Positions 15,188 to 25,400 of a stretch of 45,617 bases of DNA are shown in pieces; positions within the stretch are counted from its first letter, which is position 1, and every line of letters begins with the position of its first letter. Origin of the DNA: CAYUIS01 sp964444825 (GTDB lineage: Bacteria; Chloroflexota; Anaerolineae; B4-G1); assembly GCA_964444825.1 (NCBI GenBank), contig CAYUIS010000025.1, positions 1-45,617 of the forward strand, read 5' to 3'. A program made the translations under genes and the position numbers. A model generated the notes under the pieces. The model did not search any database. It was not told the origin of the DNA and saw only the letters and a list, made by a program, of their open reading frames with translations.

Positions 15188-18100
15188 ATGGTGGAAGAAC
15201 AGGACCAAGCGACCCTCACCTTACACCTGCTGGGCGAACCACAGCTACTCTTTGGAGCATCCTCACTGGCGGAATCCTTGGCCGGGAAAGAGCAGGCTCT
15301 CCTGTACTATATGGCCTGTCAGCCTGACCAAAGATTCTCTCGCGAGCACCTGTCCACTCTGCTGTGGGGTGAAGTTCCCGAATCGCGGTCGCGCTATAAC
15401 CTCCGTCGGGCGCTGTGGAATGTCCGCCGCACACTAACCGAGGTAGGACTTGTCCCAGAGGAGTGCCTGGCCGTCGAGGGCTCCTGGATTCAGATCCCAT
15501 CCGCTGCCCCCTTCCAGGTGGACGTGCATGACTTCGAACAAGTCCTCCAACTCCCAGAGTCGAAATCTCGCTTCTCCGTTTCCTCCGAAATGATCCGCCG
15601 GATTCGGAGGGTGCTGGACTTTTACCGAGGCGAGTTCTTATCCGGGTTTTCCGTTCCCAACGCCCCAGGGTTTGAAGAGTGGCTTGTCCTGGAGCGGGAA
15701 CGTCTGTTTCTGCTCCTCCTCCAGGCGTTGGCCAGTCTCATCCAAGGTTTCATCGCCCGAGGTGAGCGGGATGAGGCCATCGCCACCTGTCAGCGTCTCC
15801 TCGTCCTCGATCCCCTTCAGGAAGACACACATCGTCTGCTTATGCGTCTATACTGGGAGACAGGCCAGCGGGCACAGGCACTGCGCCAATATCGCACCTA
15901 TCAGGATCTCCTAGAGCGAGAACTGAGCATCGAGCCTTTGCAGGAAACCCAGGATCTGTACCAGCAGATACTTCAACGCGAGGCCCCGCCAGCCCTCAAG
16001 TCTTCATCGCTTGTTCTTACCTCTAGAACCACCCCCCCCTTCCCGGCTCCAGAATCCCTGCCTCGTCCCCGCCTCTTTACCCTCCTAGATCGAGGTCTTG
16101 CTGTCCGCCTCACGCTGGTCTCCGCCCCCGCCGGCTATGGCAAGACGACCCTGATGGCCCAGTGGCTGGCTGATAGATCCCCGGTTCCGCCCCTTCGGGT
16201 GCACGTTCTGGCCGTATGGTACACAGTGGAAGAGGCAGACAACGATCCACTCACGTTCCTTGATGGTCTGGCTGCGGCCGTGAGTCGCACGTATCCCACT
16301 CTCAGCCAAGGCCTGCTTGACCAAGTTCACGACCTGGTTTTCACACAGGGCAACATCCGCCAGGCGACCGATCATCTGATCGGCATGCTAGAGTCCCTGG
16401 CGCTCGAGTCCTTTGTCATCGTGCTCGACGACCTGGAGCACCTTAACAGCTCAGAGAGCCTGCAGGTGCTCCGCTACCTCGTCGAGCACATCCCGGCTAC
16501 CGGGCACATCTATCTGTTGACGCGGGTCGAGCCCCCACTCCCATTGCCCCGCCTCGCGGTTCGAGGTCAGCTCGTAGAGATCCGGGCCGCCGATCTGAGA
16601 TTCACGGATGAAGAGGTGACAGCTTTCCTGAGCCAAGCCCAAGGATTGAATCTGAGCCCGGCCGAGGTGGCCGAGTTGACTGAGCAGGCTGAGGGATGGA
16701 TCGCCTCTCTTTGGCTGGCCGCCAACGCCTTTGGTCGTTTCGCAGCCAACCTGGAAATGGTGTGGGAGGGGGTTTATGCCTACTTGCGGGACGAGGTGCT
16801 GACTCCCCAGCCCGCCGAGGTACGCACGTTTCTCCTCCAGAGCGCCGTCCTGGATCACCTGACTCCCAGCATTTGTCAGGCAGTTCTTGATGTACCCGAG
16901 AGCGTGGAGAACTTGGCCCAGTGGCTGGCTAGAATGGAGCGTCACAATCTGTTTCTCCGGCGTGTGGTATTTCCAACGCTGCGCTCCACTGTGCCGGATG
17001 GAGCTGACCCTGAACCGCAGTATGCCTATCATCCCCTGTTTCTTGCCTTCTTGCGGGCGGAGCTGCCTCACCATCTGTCCCAGACCGAGATCGAGGCACT
17101 TCACCAGCGAGCTGCGCGAGCCTCTGAAAGACAGGGAGACCCTGAAACAGCCTTGTTCCACTTCCAGCGGATAGGGGACGAATCCGGGATTGCCCGCTTG
17201 CTAGAGCAGATCGCCCCCACCTATCTCCAGGCAGGTCGCTTTGAACCCCTGACCCGCTGGATAGGCCAGCTTGAGCCAGCCGTTCGAGATAAGTACCCCC
17301 TTCTTACACTGCATGCTGGCCGGCTTTGTCAGGCGGAGGGCCGCGTGGAACAGGCTCACCGCCTATATCAGCAGGCAGCGCAGACCTTTGAGTCGCAAAA
17401 GAACCACGCTTCCGAGGGGGATGGCCTGCTCGCTCTGGCTGAGTTGGCGCTCGTGCGGGGCCGGTATGCCGCCGGAATCGAACTGGCTCAGCAGGCGATT
17501 GACCGCTGGCCCGAGGAGGACCTCCAGCGCCATACGGGCGGACTGTGCATTATGGGACAACTGCACGCCTGTCAGGGCAACCTAGTCGACGCCGAGCTGA
17601 CACTGAAACAAGCCAAGCGGTCAACCGCCGAACTCGATCATCCGCTCCTCAGCTTCCAGGTGCTGCGCATTCACGCCTGGGTGGCCTATGTGCAGGGAGC
17701 CTACCACCGAGCGATGGGCATAAACCGCCTGGCAGAGCAGGCGGCGGGCCAAGATGTCTCCCCAGAGATCGTCGCGAGTTTTCGCAACCCTGTACCGGGT
17801 ATTCTCAGGGAATGGGGGGAACGTGAGGTCGCCTGGGAAGCAGCACAGCGGCGTTTGGAGGCAGCCAGACTGATCCAGGACCGGCTCTCCCTCTCTCACG
17901 CCTGCGTCGACCTGGGCAACCTATATCTAGACCAAGGACAACCGGACGAGGCACAAAGGGCCTTTCAAGAAGCGGTAGCTGAGGTCGAGGCTGCCGGCGA
18001 GGATGGCCTGCTCCGTCTGTATGCAGAAGCCCATCTGGTCTATGCAGCCTCGCTCCAGGGCCATACGAAAGAAGCGGTAGAGGTTGCAGAGGCCGCACTG

Positions 18101-18745
18101 CACCGTTGCCAAGCCCGCGACGCATCGCCTTTGGGTGTGGCCATCGCCCAGACAGCGATCGCCCTGAGCCGTATCGGTTCCCCCTCCCGGGACCCTCGGC
18201 CGTCTCTTGATCAAGCGTATCATGCCTTTGAGCGGCTAGGTGTGCGCTATGGGTCCTTTGTCTCAGCGATTCTCTTTGGCGCGGTGTGCCTGGATGGGCG
18301 GTTCGGGGACAATCACGAACCGGATCAGGAGCAGGCACGCGGCTATGTCGCCAAGGGCCTGGCGCTGGCCGCTGCCGAAGGCTATGCCCAAACCCTCGTT
18401 GCTGCCCGCCATATCACGTTGCCCGTGATGCTCTTTGCGCTTCGAGAGGGGATTGAGCCCCGCTTCGCAAGCCACATCTTGCTACGAATGGGCCCAGAGT
18501 CGTTTGAAGGCATCACGCGTGTCGCTCAGGACGCCGATCCTCTCGTCCGAACGCGAGTGGCCCACGCGTTAGAGGCCCTCAGCATCTACGAGCAAGCCGA
18601 CGACCAAAGTGAGGGCATAGAGGCGATCCTCACCACCCTGGCACAGTTGGTTGAAGACCCCAACCAGGACGTACGGGTAGCGGCAATTCAAGCCCAGCGC
18701 AGCCTCCGTCTGTCGAGCGACAGATTGCACAGACCCGGTTCCTGA
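15188..18745 (+). CDS. BTAD / STAND-ATPase transcriptional regulator with TPR and HEAT-like repeats
   Basis: This 1185-aa protein combines an N-terminal OmpR/SARP-type winged helix (about 10-100), a BTAD helical domain (about 115-265), a MalT-like STAND ATPase (Walker A APAGYGKTT near residue 313, Walker B IVLDDLEHL near 415), TPR repeats (about 630-1080), and a C-terminal stretch with two HEAT-like repeats (DADPLVRTRVAHALEAL and DPNQDVRVAAIQAQRSL). The DNA-binding module is at the N terminus, unlike MalT, which has a C-terminal LuxR helix-turn-helix. It is expected to switch on ligand or partner binding through ATP-dependent assembly. It follows korC by 32 nt without a strong ribosome binding site, so it may control or sense the korDABC pathway; that is inference from position only. 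Confidence 0.88.
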   Translation: MVEEQDQATLTLHLLGEPQLLFGASSLAESLAGKEQALLYYMACQPDQRFSREHLSTLLWGEVPESRSRYNLRRALWNVRRTLTEVGLVPEECLAVEGSWIQIPSAAPFQVDVHDFEQVLQLPESKSRFSVSSEMIRRIRRVLDFYRGEFLSGFSVPNAPGFEEWLVLERERLFLLLLQALASLIQGFIARGERDEAIATCQRLLVLDPLQEDTHRLLMRLYWETGQRAQALRQYRTYQDLLERELSIEPLQETQDLYQQILQREAPPALKSSSLVLTSRTTPPFPAPESLPRPRLFTLLDRGLAVRLTLVSAPAGYGKTTLMAQWLADRSPVPPLRVHVLAVWYTVEEADNDPLTFLDGLAAAVSRTYPTLSQGLLDQVHDLVFTQGNIRQATDHLIGMLESLALESFVIVLDDLEHLNSSESLQVLRYLVEHIPATGHIYLLTRVEPPLPLPRLAVRGQLVEIRAADLRFTDEEVTAFLSQAQGLNLSPAEVAELTEQAEGWIASLWLAANAFGRFAANLEMVWEGVYAYLRDEVLTPQPAEVRTFLLQSAVLDHLTPSICQAVLDVPESVENLAQWLARMERHNLFLRRVVFPTLRSTVPDGADPEPQYAYHPLFLAFLRAELPHHLSQTEIEALHQRAARASERQGDPETALFHFQRIGDESGIARLLEQIAPTYLQAGRFEPLTRWIGQLEPAVRDKYPLLTLHAGRLCQAEGRVEQAHRLYQQAAQTFESQKNHASEGDGLLALAELALVRGRYAAGIELAQQAIDRWPEEDLQRHTGGLCIMGQLHACQGNLVDAELTLKQAKRSTAELDHPLLSFQVLRIHAWVAYVQGAYHRAMGINRLAEQAAGQDVSPEIVASFRNPVPGILREWGEREVAWEAAQRRLEAARLIQDRLSLSHACVDLGNLYLDQGQPDEAQRAFQEAVAEVEAAGEDGLLRLYAEAHLVYAASLQGHTKEAVEVAEAALHRCQARDASPLGVAIAQTAIALSRIGSPSRDPRPSLDQAYHAFERLGVRYGSFVSAILFGAVCLDGRFGDNHEPDQEQARGYVAKGLALAAAEGYAQTLVAARHITLPVMLFALREGIEPRFASHILLRMGPESFEGITRVAQDADPLVRTRVAHALEALSIYEQADDQSEGIEAILTTLAQLVEDPNQDVRVAAIQAQRSLRLSSDRLHRPGS

Positions 18746-18779
18746 GTGCTGGCAGACGCCTGCCGTTAGCCTACCCAGG

Positions 18780-18841
18780 CACCAGTCAGCATCAGTCCCG
18801 CCACCCTCACGAAAAGAGAGTGACAGGACTGGTGACTTTTT
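18780..18841 (+). terminator. Terminator at the end of the korDABC-regulator unit
   Basis: CACCAGT (18780-18786) pairs with ACTGGTG (18828-18834), with further pairing inside the arms, and a TTTTT tract follows. It lies 35 nt after the regulator stop and before a convergent gene. Confidence 0.65.
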
Positions 18842-18867
18842 GGCAGTTCGAGGCGGAATCTAGGCAG

Positions 18868-19404
18868 CTATAGCCCGCACATCACCTCAACAACCACACG
18901 CTCGCCAACAAAGGTCGGAAGGTAGAATACCAAGCTCTGCTCCAGCAGCCCGCCTCCCCTACTCCGGTAGACCATCCAGCGGAATGGGCCCTTGGCGAGG
19001 TCCGACTTGGCGGCCCACCAAGTCTTGTGGCCCACATTCTCGCTGAACTCATCAAATGAACCCTGCCACCCCTCGACGTCGTGCCACTCACCTGAATGAT
19101 CCTGCCACTGAACCACGGTCCAAGGATCTTGCCAATGAAGCACAGTCCATATCATCTTGTCGGTGAACTCGACCTGCAACTCGATGGCACCACCAGCCTC
19201 CCAGCGGGAAGGTGACGTTGGTACTGGCGTAGACCCAGGCCGGGGTGGCAGAGGGGGTGGCGTTAGGGGCGTCGGTCGTGGTGGTAATACAGGCGGCGCC
19301 GCTTGTGTCACTGACGGCAGCAAAACAGCTACCAAAAGAACAGCCGTGACGGCAACCACTATACCGAGGGGCTCATTTGTTCTGACGTTGTTTCGTTTGA
19401 TCAT
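18868..19404 (-). CDS. Secreted Pro-rich, Trp-rich protein downstream of the giant surface protein
   Basis: The start is set at ATG 19404 because GGAGGGAGGAAATCAAG lies just upstream; the frame is open further but without a ribosome binding site. The 178-aa product has a signal peptide (about 1-37, ending SVTQA), a Pro/Thr linker with repeated PP and TP, and a compact domain of about 105 residues rich in Trp (WTVLHWQDPWTVVQWQD, then WHDVEGWQG and PFRWMVY). The regular beta-strand-like WTVVQWQD pattern suggests a small carbohydrate- or surface-binding domain. I recall the pattern from other Chloroflexota secreted proteins but cannot name the family. It follows the giant gene by 77 nt in the same direction, so cotranscription is likely. 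Confidence 0.7.
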   Translation of the reverse strand: MIKRNNVRTNEPLGIVVAVTAVLLVAVLLPSVTQAAPPVLPPRPTPLTPPPLPPRPGSTPVPTSPSRWEAGGAIELQVEFTDKMIWTVLHWQDPWTVVQWQDHSGEWHDVEGWQGSFDEFSENVGHKTWWAAKSDLAKGPFRWMVYRSRGGGLLEQSLVFYLPTFVGERVVVEVMCGL

Positions 19405-19481
19405 CTTGATTTCCTCCCTCCATTCCTTTGATGAGCCGCCGGGCATCTCTCTTGCGGATACCCGGCAACTCGACGCTACCA

Positions 19482-22400
19482 CTATCTGGGCGGCAGATTA
19501 TGCGCCGTAACGGTCCGCCGCTCCCCAGCGCTGAGCTGGGTTGGCGGCTCCAGATCCGCCGCCCCGGGCGTCACCGGTCCACTGATGTTGTTGTATGCTT
19601 CGCCCGCCATCTCGTGAGTTTCGAGCACCGCGCCATAGTCAGTCCGCTCGTCTGCCGAGTCGACCTGGACATAGATCTGCGAACCCTCACGGAACGACCC
19701 GGAGAAATTGCAGACGGCACCCGGCACGCAGTAGTAGGCGTCGTTCAGGGTGAGCGTGATCGCGTCACCCGGCGCCAGCGGCAAGTCTCCATCCAGCCCC
19801 AGCACACCCCAGACAATCCCCTCGTCGCACAGCTTCTCCCAGGTTTGGTTGACGCCTGTCGGGACAGGATCGGGGTCGATGTATAGGTCCACCCAGAACG
19901 TATGCACCACCGGTGCGTAGCCCTGGTTCTTGATGACGATCTCGACGTTGTCGGTCGTGAGCGAGATGCTGTCTACCACCAGGTCCGGCGCCATATATTC
20001 GATCGGAGCCAGCGACCTCACCATCAGGGGCAGGTAGACGTACCTCATCGGTGGAGCAGGCTGAACGAGATTCACGACGACCGTGTCGGTGTCGCTCACC
20101 TCCTCGCCCACCGGTGGCTTTGCAGTGACCGTCACTGTGTAGACGAGCGGCCCTGGCAGATCGGCCTCGACCACCTCGTACACAACATTGCCGACGGTGA
20201 TCTCACCCGGCTCCAACGTCGTCGATATCAAGCTGACTGAGCCAAGCCTATTGTCTGTGGCCACAATGTCCGCCAACGTCACATCACCCACGTTCTCCAC
20301 CTGGCAGGTATAGGTGATCGCCTCTCCAAGCTCCGCCGTGTCCGCACTGGCGTGTCCCGTGATACGCACGGCCGGACCGATCACATCCACGGGCGCTTCG
20401 GCGGAACCACTGACCACATTACCCTCGTCGTCCGCGACCGTGGCCGAGACGATGTTGGTGTGATCAAAGTTGATCGCGTGGCTGACGATACACTCGAAGA
20501 AATCTCCGTCAGCGACGCTCGCCGGTAGCGCACACTCGCTCGACAGGTCGCCCTGAATCGAATCGCTTATGCTGGTCACCGTGATTGGCTCGACGCTGGT
20601 GTTGTGCACCTGGATCGCAAAGTCCACCAGGTCACCGGAACGGATCACCAACGGATCGGCCGCCGCAGTCACCAAGATAGTGGGCAGGACGTCCTCAATC
20701 ATCACTGTCGCGCTGCCCTGACCCTCGACGTCTGCGCCATCGCTGTCGGTGCCGGAGACGGTGACCACGTCGGTCTCACTGTCGCCGGGGCTGCCGCTGA
20801 CAAGGGCGCTGAACTGACACTCGTACCAAGCACCGGCCGGGATGGTCTGTGGTACGGCGCAGGTGCCCTGGCCATTCAGATCGCCGCGCAGGTCATCCAC
20901 CAGGCTCTCCACGGTCACGCTATCCGCCGCACTCGTATTCTCTATCCGCACTGTAAAGACGACGTCTCCACCAGGCTCGGGCACGCTGGATGGATCAGCG
21001 CTCTTGATCACCGCGATGGAACCCGGTGAGTCCACAACGCTCACCGTCACACTGCCCTGGGCACTGACCGGTTGGTCGTCGTCATCGGTGCCAGAGGCGG
21101 TCACGGTGTCCATCTCGCTTTCGCCAACATCGCCACCCACAAAGGCGCTGAACGTGCATTCGTAGAACTCACCTGCTGCGATGGTCTGTGGTACAGAACA
21201 AGTACCCTCTTCGTCCAGATCTCCGTGGACATCATCCACCAGGCTCTTGACGGTCACGCTGTCGACCGCACTGGTGTTCTCTATCCGCACCGTGAAGGTG
21301 ACGTCACGGCCCGGCTCCGCCACCTCGCTCGGATCGGCCGTCTTGATCACCGAGAGCGAGGATGGCACGTCAGTGATCGTCACGCTTGCCTCTGCAGACG
21401 CGCTGATGGCATTCCCATCGTCGTCGACGCCAGAGGCCGTGATCACGTCGATCGCGCTCTCTCCTGCGTCGCCGCTCACAAAGCCACCGAACTCACACTC
21501 GTACGCCTCCCCTGCTGCGATCGTCTGTGGCACAGCACACGTGCCCTGACCATCCAGATCGCCGTAGGTGTCGTCCACCAGGCTATCGATCGTCACGCTG
21601 TCCGCCGCGCTGGTGTTCTCCACCCGCACCGTAAAGGTGACGGTGTCGCCCGTCTCGGGCACACTGGTCGGGTCGGGGGTCTTGCTGACTCGGATGGAGG
21701 ACGATCGATCGGTGACGATCACCGTCGCTTCACCCTGGGCGCTGACCGGCTGGCCGTCGTCGTCGCTGCCCGAGGCGGCGACGTTGTCCGTCACGCTGTC
21801 GCCAGCGTTGCCGCCGACAAAGGCGCTATAGTGGCACTCGTACGAAGCGCCCGGTGCGATGACCCGTGGCAGCGAGCAACTGCCCTGGCCATTCAAGTCG
21901 CCGAGCAGATCGTCAGCCAGACTGTCGACTGTCACGATATCAACCGCGCTGGTGTTCTCCAGCTCCACGATCACGATGACGTTAGCGCCAGGTTCAGCCA
22001 CAAGGGGTGGCGCGGCGCTTGCGCTCACCGCCAACGAGGACGGCACGTCGGTGATGTCCACCGCCGCACTGCCAAAAGCACTGACCGGATTGGCGTCATC
22101 GTCGGTGCCGGAGGCGGTCACCGTGTCCGTCTCGCTCTCGCCAGCGTTGCCACCGACAAAGGTGCCAAACTCACACTCGTAGAACCCGCCCGCCGCGATT
22201 GTCTGCAGCACGGCACACGTGCCCCGGCCTTCCAGATTGCCGTGTACATCGTCCGTCAAGCTCTCGATCGTCACGCTATCCACCGCGCTGGTATTATCGA
22301 CCCGCACCGTGAACGTAACGTGACCTCCAGGCTCTGCCACCTCGGCCGGATCGGCCGTCTTGGTGACCACGATCGAGGATGGCACATCGATAACGTCCAC

Positions 22401-25400
22401 TGTGACGCTGCCCTGAGCACTGACCGGATTAGTGTCATCGTCGGTGCCTGAGGCGGTTACGACGTCTGTCTCACTGTCGCCCGCTTCGCCCGCGATAAAA
22501 GCGCTGAACGCGCACTCGTAGGATCCACCCGCCGGGATCGTCTGGGGCACGGCGCAGGTGCCCTGGCTGTTCAGATCGCCGTAGGTGTCGTCCACCAGGC
22601 TATCGATCGTCACGCTGTCCACCGCGCTGGTGTTCTCCACCCGCACCGTGAACGTGACATCGCCGCCGGGCTCTGCCACCTCGGCCGGATCGGCCGTCTT
22701 GGTGACCATGATCGAGGATGGAGCATCGACGACGTCCACCGTCGCGCTGTCAGAGATGCTTATGTCGTTGCCGTCGTCGTCACTGCCCGAAGCGGTGACG
22801 GTGTCAGTCTCGCTGTCGCCAACATCGCCACCGACAAAGGCGCTAAACGTGCACTCGTAGGCCTCACCCATCGCGATCGTCTGCGGCACAGTGCAGGTGC
22901 CCAGATCGGAATGCACATCATCCACCAGGCTATCGATCGTCAGACTGTCCGCCACGCTGACGTTCTCCACCCGCACCGTGAACGTGACGTCGCCGCCGGG
23001 CTCCGCCACCTCGGTCGGATCGGCGATCTTGACCAACATCACCGGGGGCGGTACATTGACAATATCCACCGTCGCGCTATCCGCTGCGTCGACGGTGTTA
23101 GCTTCGTCGTCGCTGACCGACGCGGTGACCGTGTCAGTCTCACTGTCACCAACGTCGCCGGTGATCAGGACGGAGAACTCGCACTCGTACGCCTCCCCCA
23201 CCGCGATGGTCTGCGGCACGCTGCAGGTGCCCTGGCCGTTCAGGTCACCGTGAGGGTCATCGACGAGCGAGTTGAGGGTCACTGCCTCTTCGCTGGTGTT
23301 CTCGACGCGCACGGTGAATGTGACGGTGCCACCGGGCTCGTTCACACGGCTGGGATCGGCGCTTTTCGCCAGCGCCACCGTCGGCAGCACGTCCACGATG
23401 GCCGTGTCCATAGCAGTCACATCATCGCCGGTAGGCGGAGAACCGACAGCCGTGGCGCTGTTGACAAAGTCTCCCGTTACGCCAGTGGCACTGCACGTAT
23501 ACTCATAGTCCTCGCCCGCGACCAAGGTCCCTATCACCCGGCTGCAGGCGGGCGACTGAGGATCCGTGACCTCCACCTCCAGCGGCGAATCGCCAGTGTT
23601 GCTAATGGTGATGGTAAAGGTCGCGTCGGCACCCTGGGCTGTCGTCTGCGTATCGGGCGTCTTGGAGATCTCAATGCCCGGAATATAGTCGATGATCGTG
23701 CTGTGCTCACCGCTGGCGGTGACAGTATCTCCCTCGGGATCCTGCCCCTCGACGGTGCCTGTGTTGACCAACGGGCTCGGGTCCGAGAGTCGAATGGTGT
23801 AGCTGGCCGTGTACGTCCAGCTCTCACCAACCGACAGGTAGCCGTCGCCATCGTCCCCCTCGACGTAGGTGGCTGCACCCGCGACGTCGTCGCTGACCGT
23901 GAGGCTGCCCACCGGCGCGCCGTCGCCGTTGACGTCGTCGTTGGTGACGGTGAAGCTATAGACCACCGTCGCACCCATCGGGGCCGACTCTGGACCATCC
24001 TTGATGATGCTCAGGGCCGGCTCGTAATCCCTCAGAGTGGTCGTGTGGTCAGCCGTGTTGGAAACCAGGTCCCCGTCTCGGTCCACACCTTCCACTGTCC
24101 CCACGTTCACCAACGGGCTGGGATCGGTGGCCTGGATCGTGTAGGTAGCCATATAGATCCACACCTCGCCGCCTTCCAACACGGTGTCGCTGCCGATCAG
24201 CGTGGCTAGGCCGGCCACGTCGTCGGTGACGGTGACGTTGCTGATAGGAGAACCGTCGCCATTGGTCGTGTCATTGCCCACCAGGAAGAAAAACAGCACC
24301 GTCTCCCCAACATCGGCCGATGATTGGCCGAGCTTTTCGATGCTCAGCGCTGGCGCGTACTCCACGTCCAGGCTATGGGATGCCTGGGCGCTGACGTCGT
24401 CGCCCTCGGGGTCCCGGCCCGCGACCGTCGCGCCGTTTACCAACGGGTCAGGATCGGTGGGCTGAATGGTATAGTCCGCTGTGTAGATCCAGCTCTCTCC
24501 CATCTCTAGCAGGCTGTCCCCATCGTCTCCACTGTCGTAGGTGGCTGCGCTAGCGATGGTGTCGTCGACGGCGACGGAACTGATCGGCGATCCATCGCTG
24601 CTCGGGTCGTGGCTCACCGTAAAGGTGTATCTAACCAGGTCCCCGACATCCGCCGTATCCGGTCCATCCTTGGCGATGCTCAGGACTGGATTGTACACGA
24701 TGGCCGTGCTGTGGTCATCGCTGTCGCTCGTCTCGGTGCCCACGGCGTCAAAGGCCGTCACGGTCACCGTGTTGTCTACTGGGTCAGGATCGGTCGGCTG
24801 GATGGTATACGTGGCCCGGTAGACCCAGGCTTCCGTCAGATCCAGCCAGCCATCCCCATCGTCGCCGCTCACGAGCGTGGCCAGGCCAGCCACGTCGTCA
24901 TCGACGGCCAGATTGTGCAACAAGGTGTCACCGACGTTGGTCACGGTGAAGGTATAGACGACCGTATCACCCACATCGGCGACGTCCCAGCCCTCCTTGA
25001 CAACCTTCACGGCGGGCGTGGCCACGACCGTGTCGCTGACCGTGCTGGAGGCCGGGTACGGCACCTCGACGCTGCTGGCGATGGCCGTGTTCTCGATCAC
25101 GACGCCGTCGGTCAACGGAATCGATACGCTGACCTCATAGGTGACGACGACCTCAGAGTCGGCATCCACCGTCAGGTCCTCGACCAGAACCGGCTGGGTG
25201 CCTGGCGTCCCGCCCGCTGAGGGCGGTGTGATATTCAGGCTGTCGGGAACGTATGTGGTGTGGGCCGGGAACGTATCGGTGACCACCACGCCGGTGTTCG
25301 CCAGCGCACTGCTGTTGGAGAGCAGGATGGTGTATAGGATGGTCTCACCAGGACGCAAGGGGTCGCCATCTTCGTTGCTGCCGCTCTTTGTGACCACCAG

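Noticed and set aside
21072..22451. Long plus-strand open frames opposite the giant gene (for example 21072-22451, 22911-24209, 26532-27569)
   Set aside because: They mirror the GC-rich repeats of the minus-strand gene, have repetitive His/Arg/Gly-rich sequence, no ribosome binding site and no recognisable domain.
20685..23384. CRISPR-like array
   Set aside because: The period is 339 bp, it lies in frame in a gene, and units encode folded domains; there are no spacers and no cas genes.
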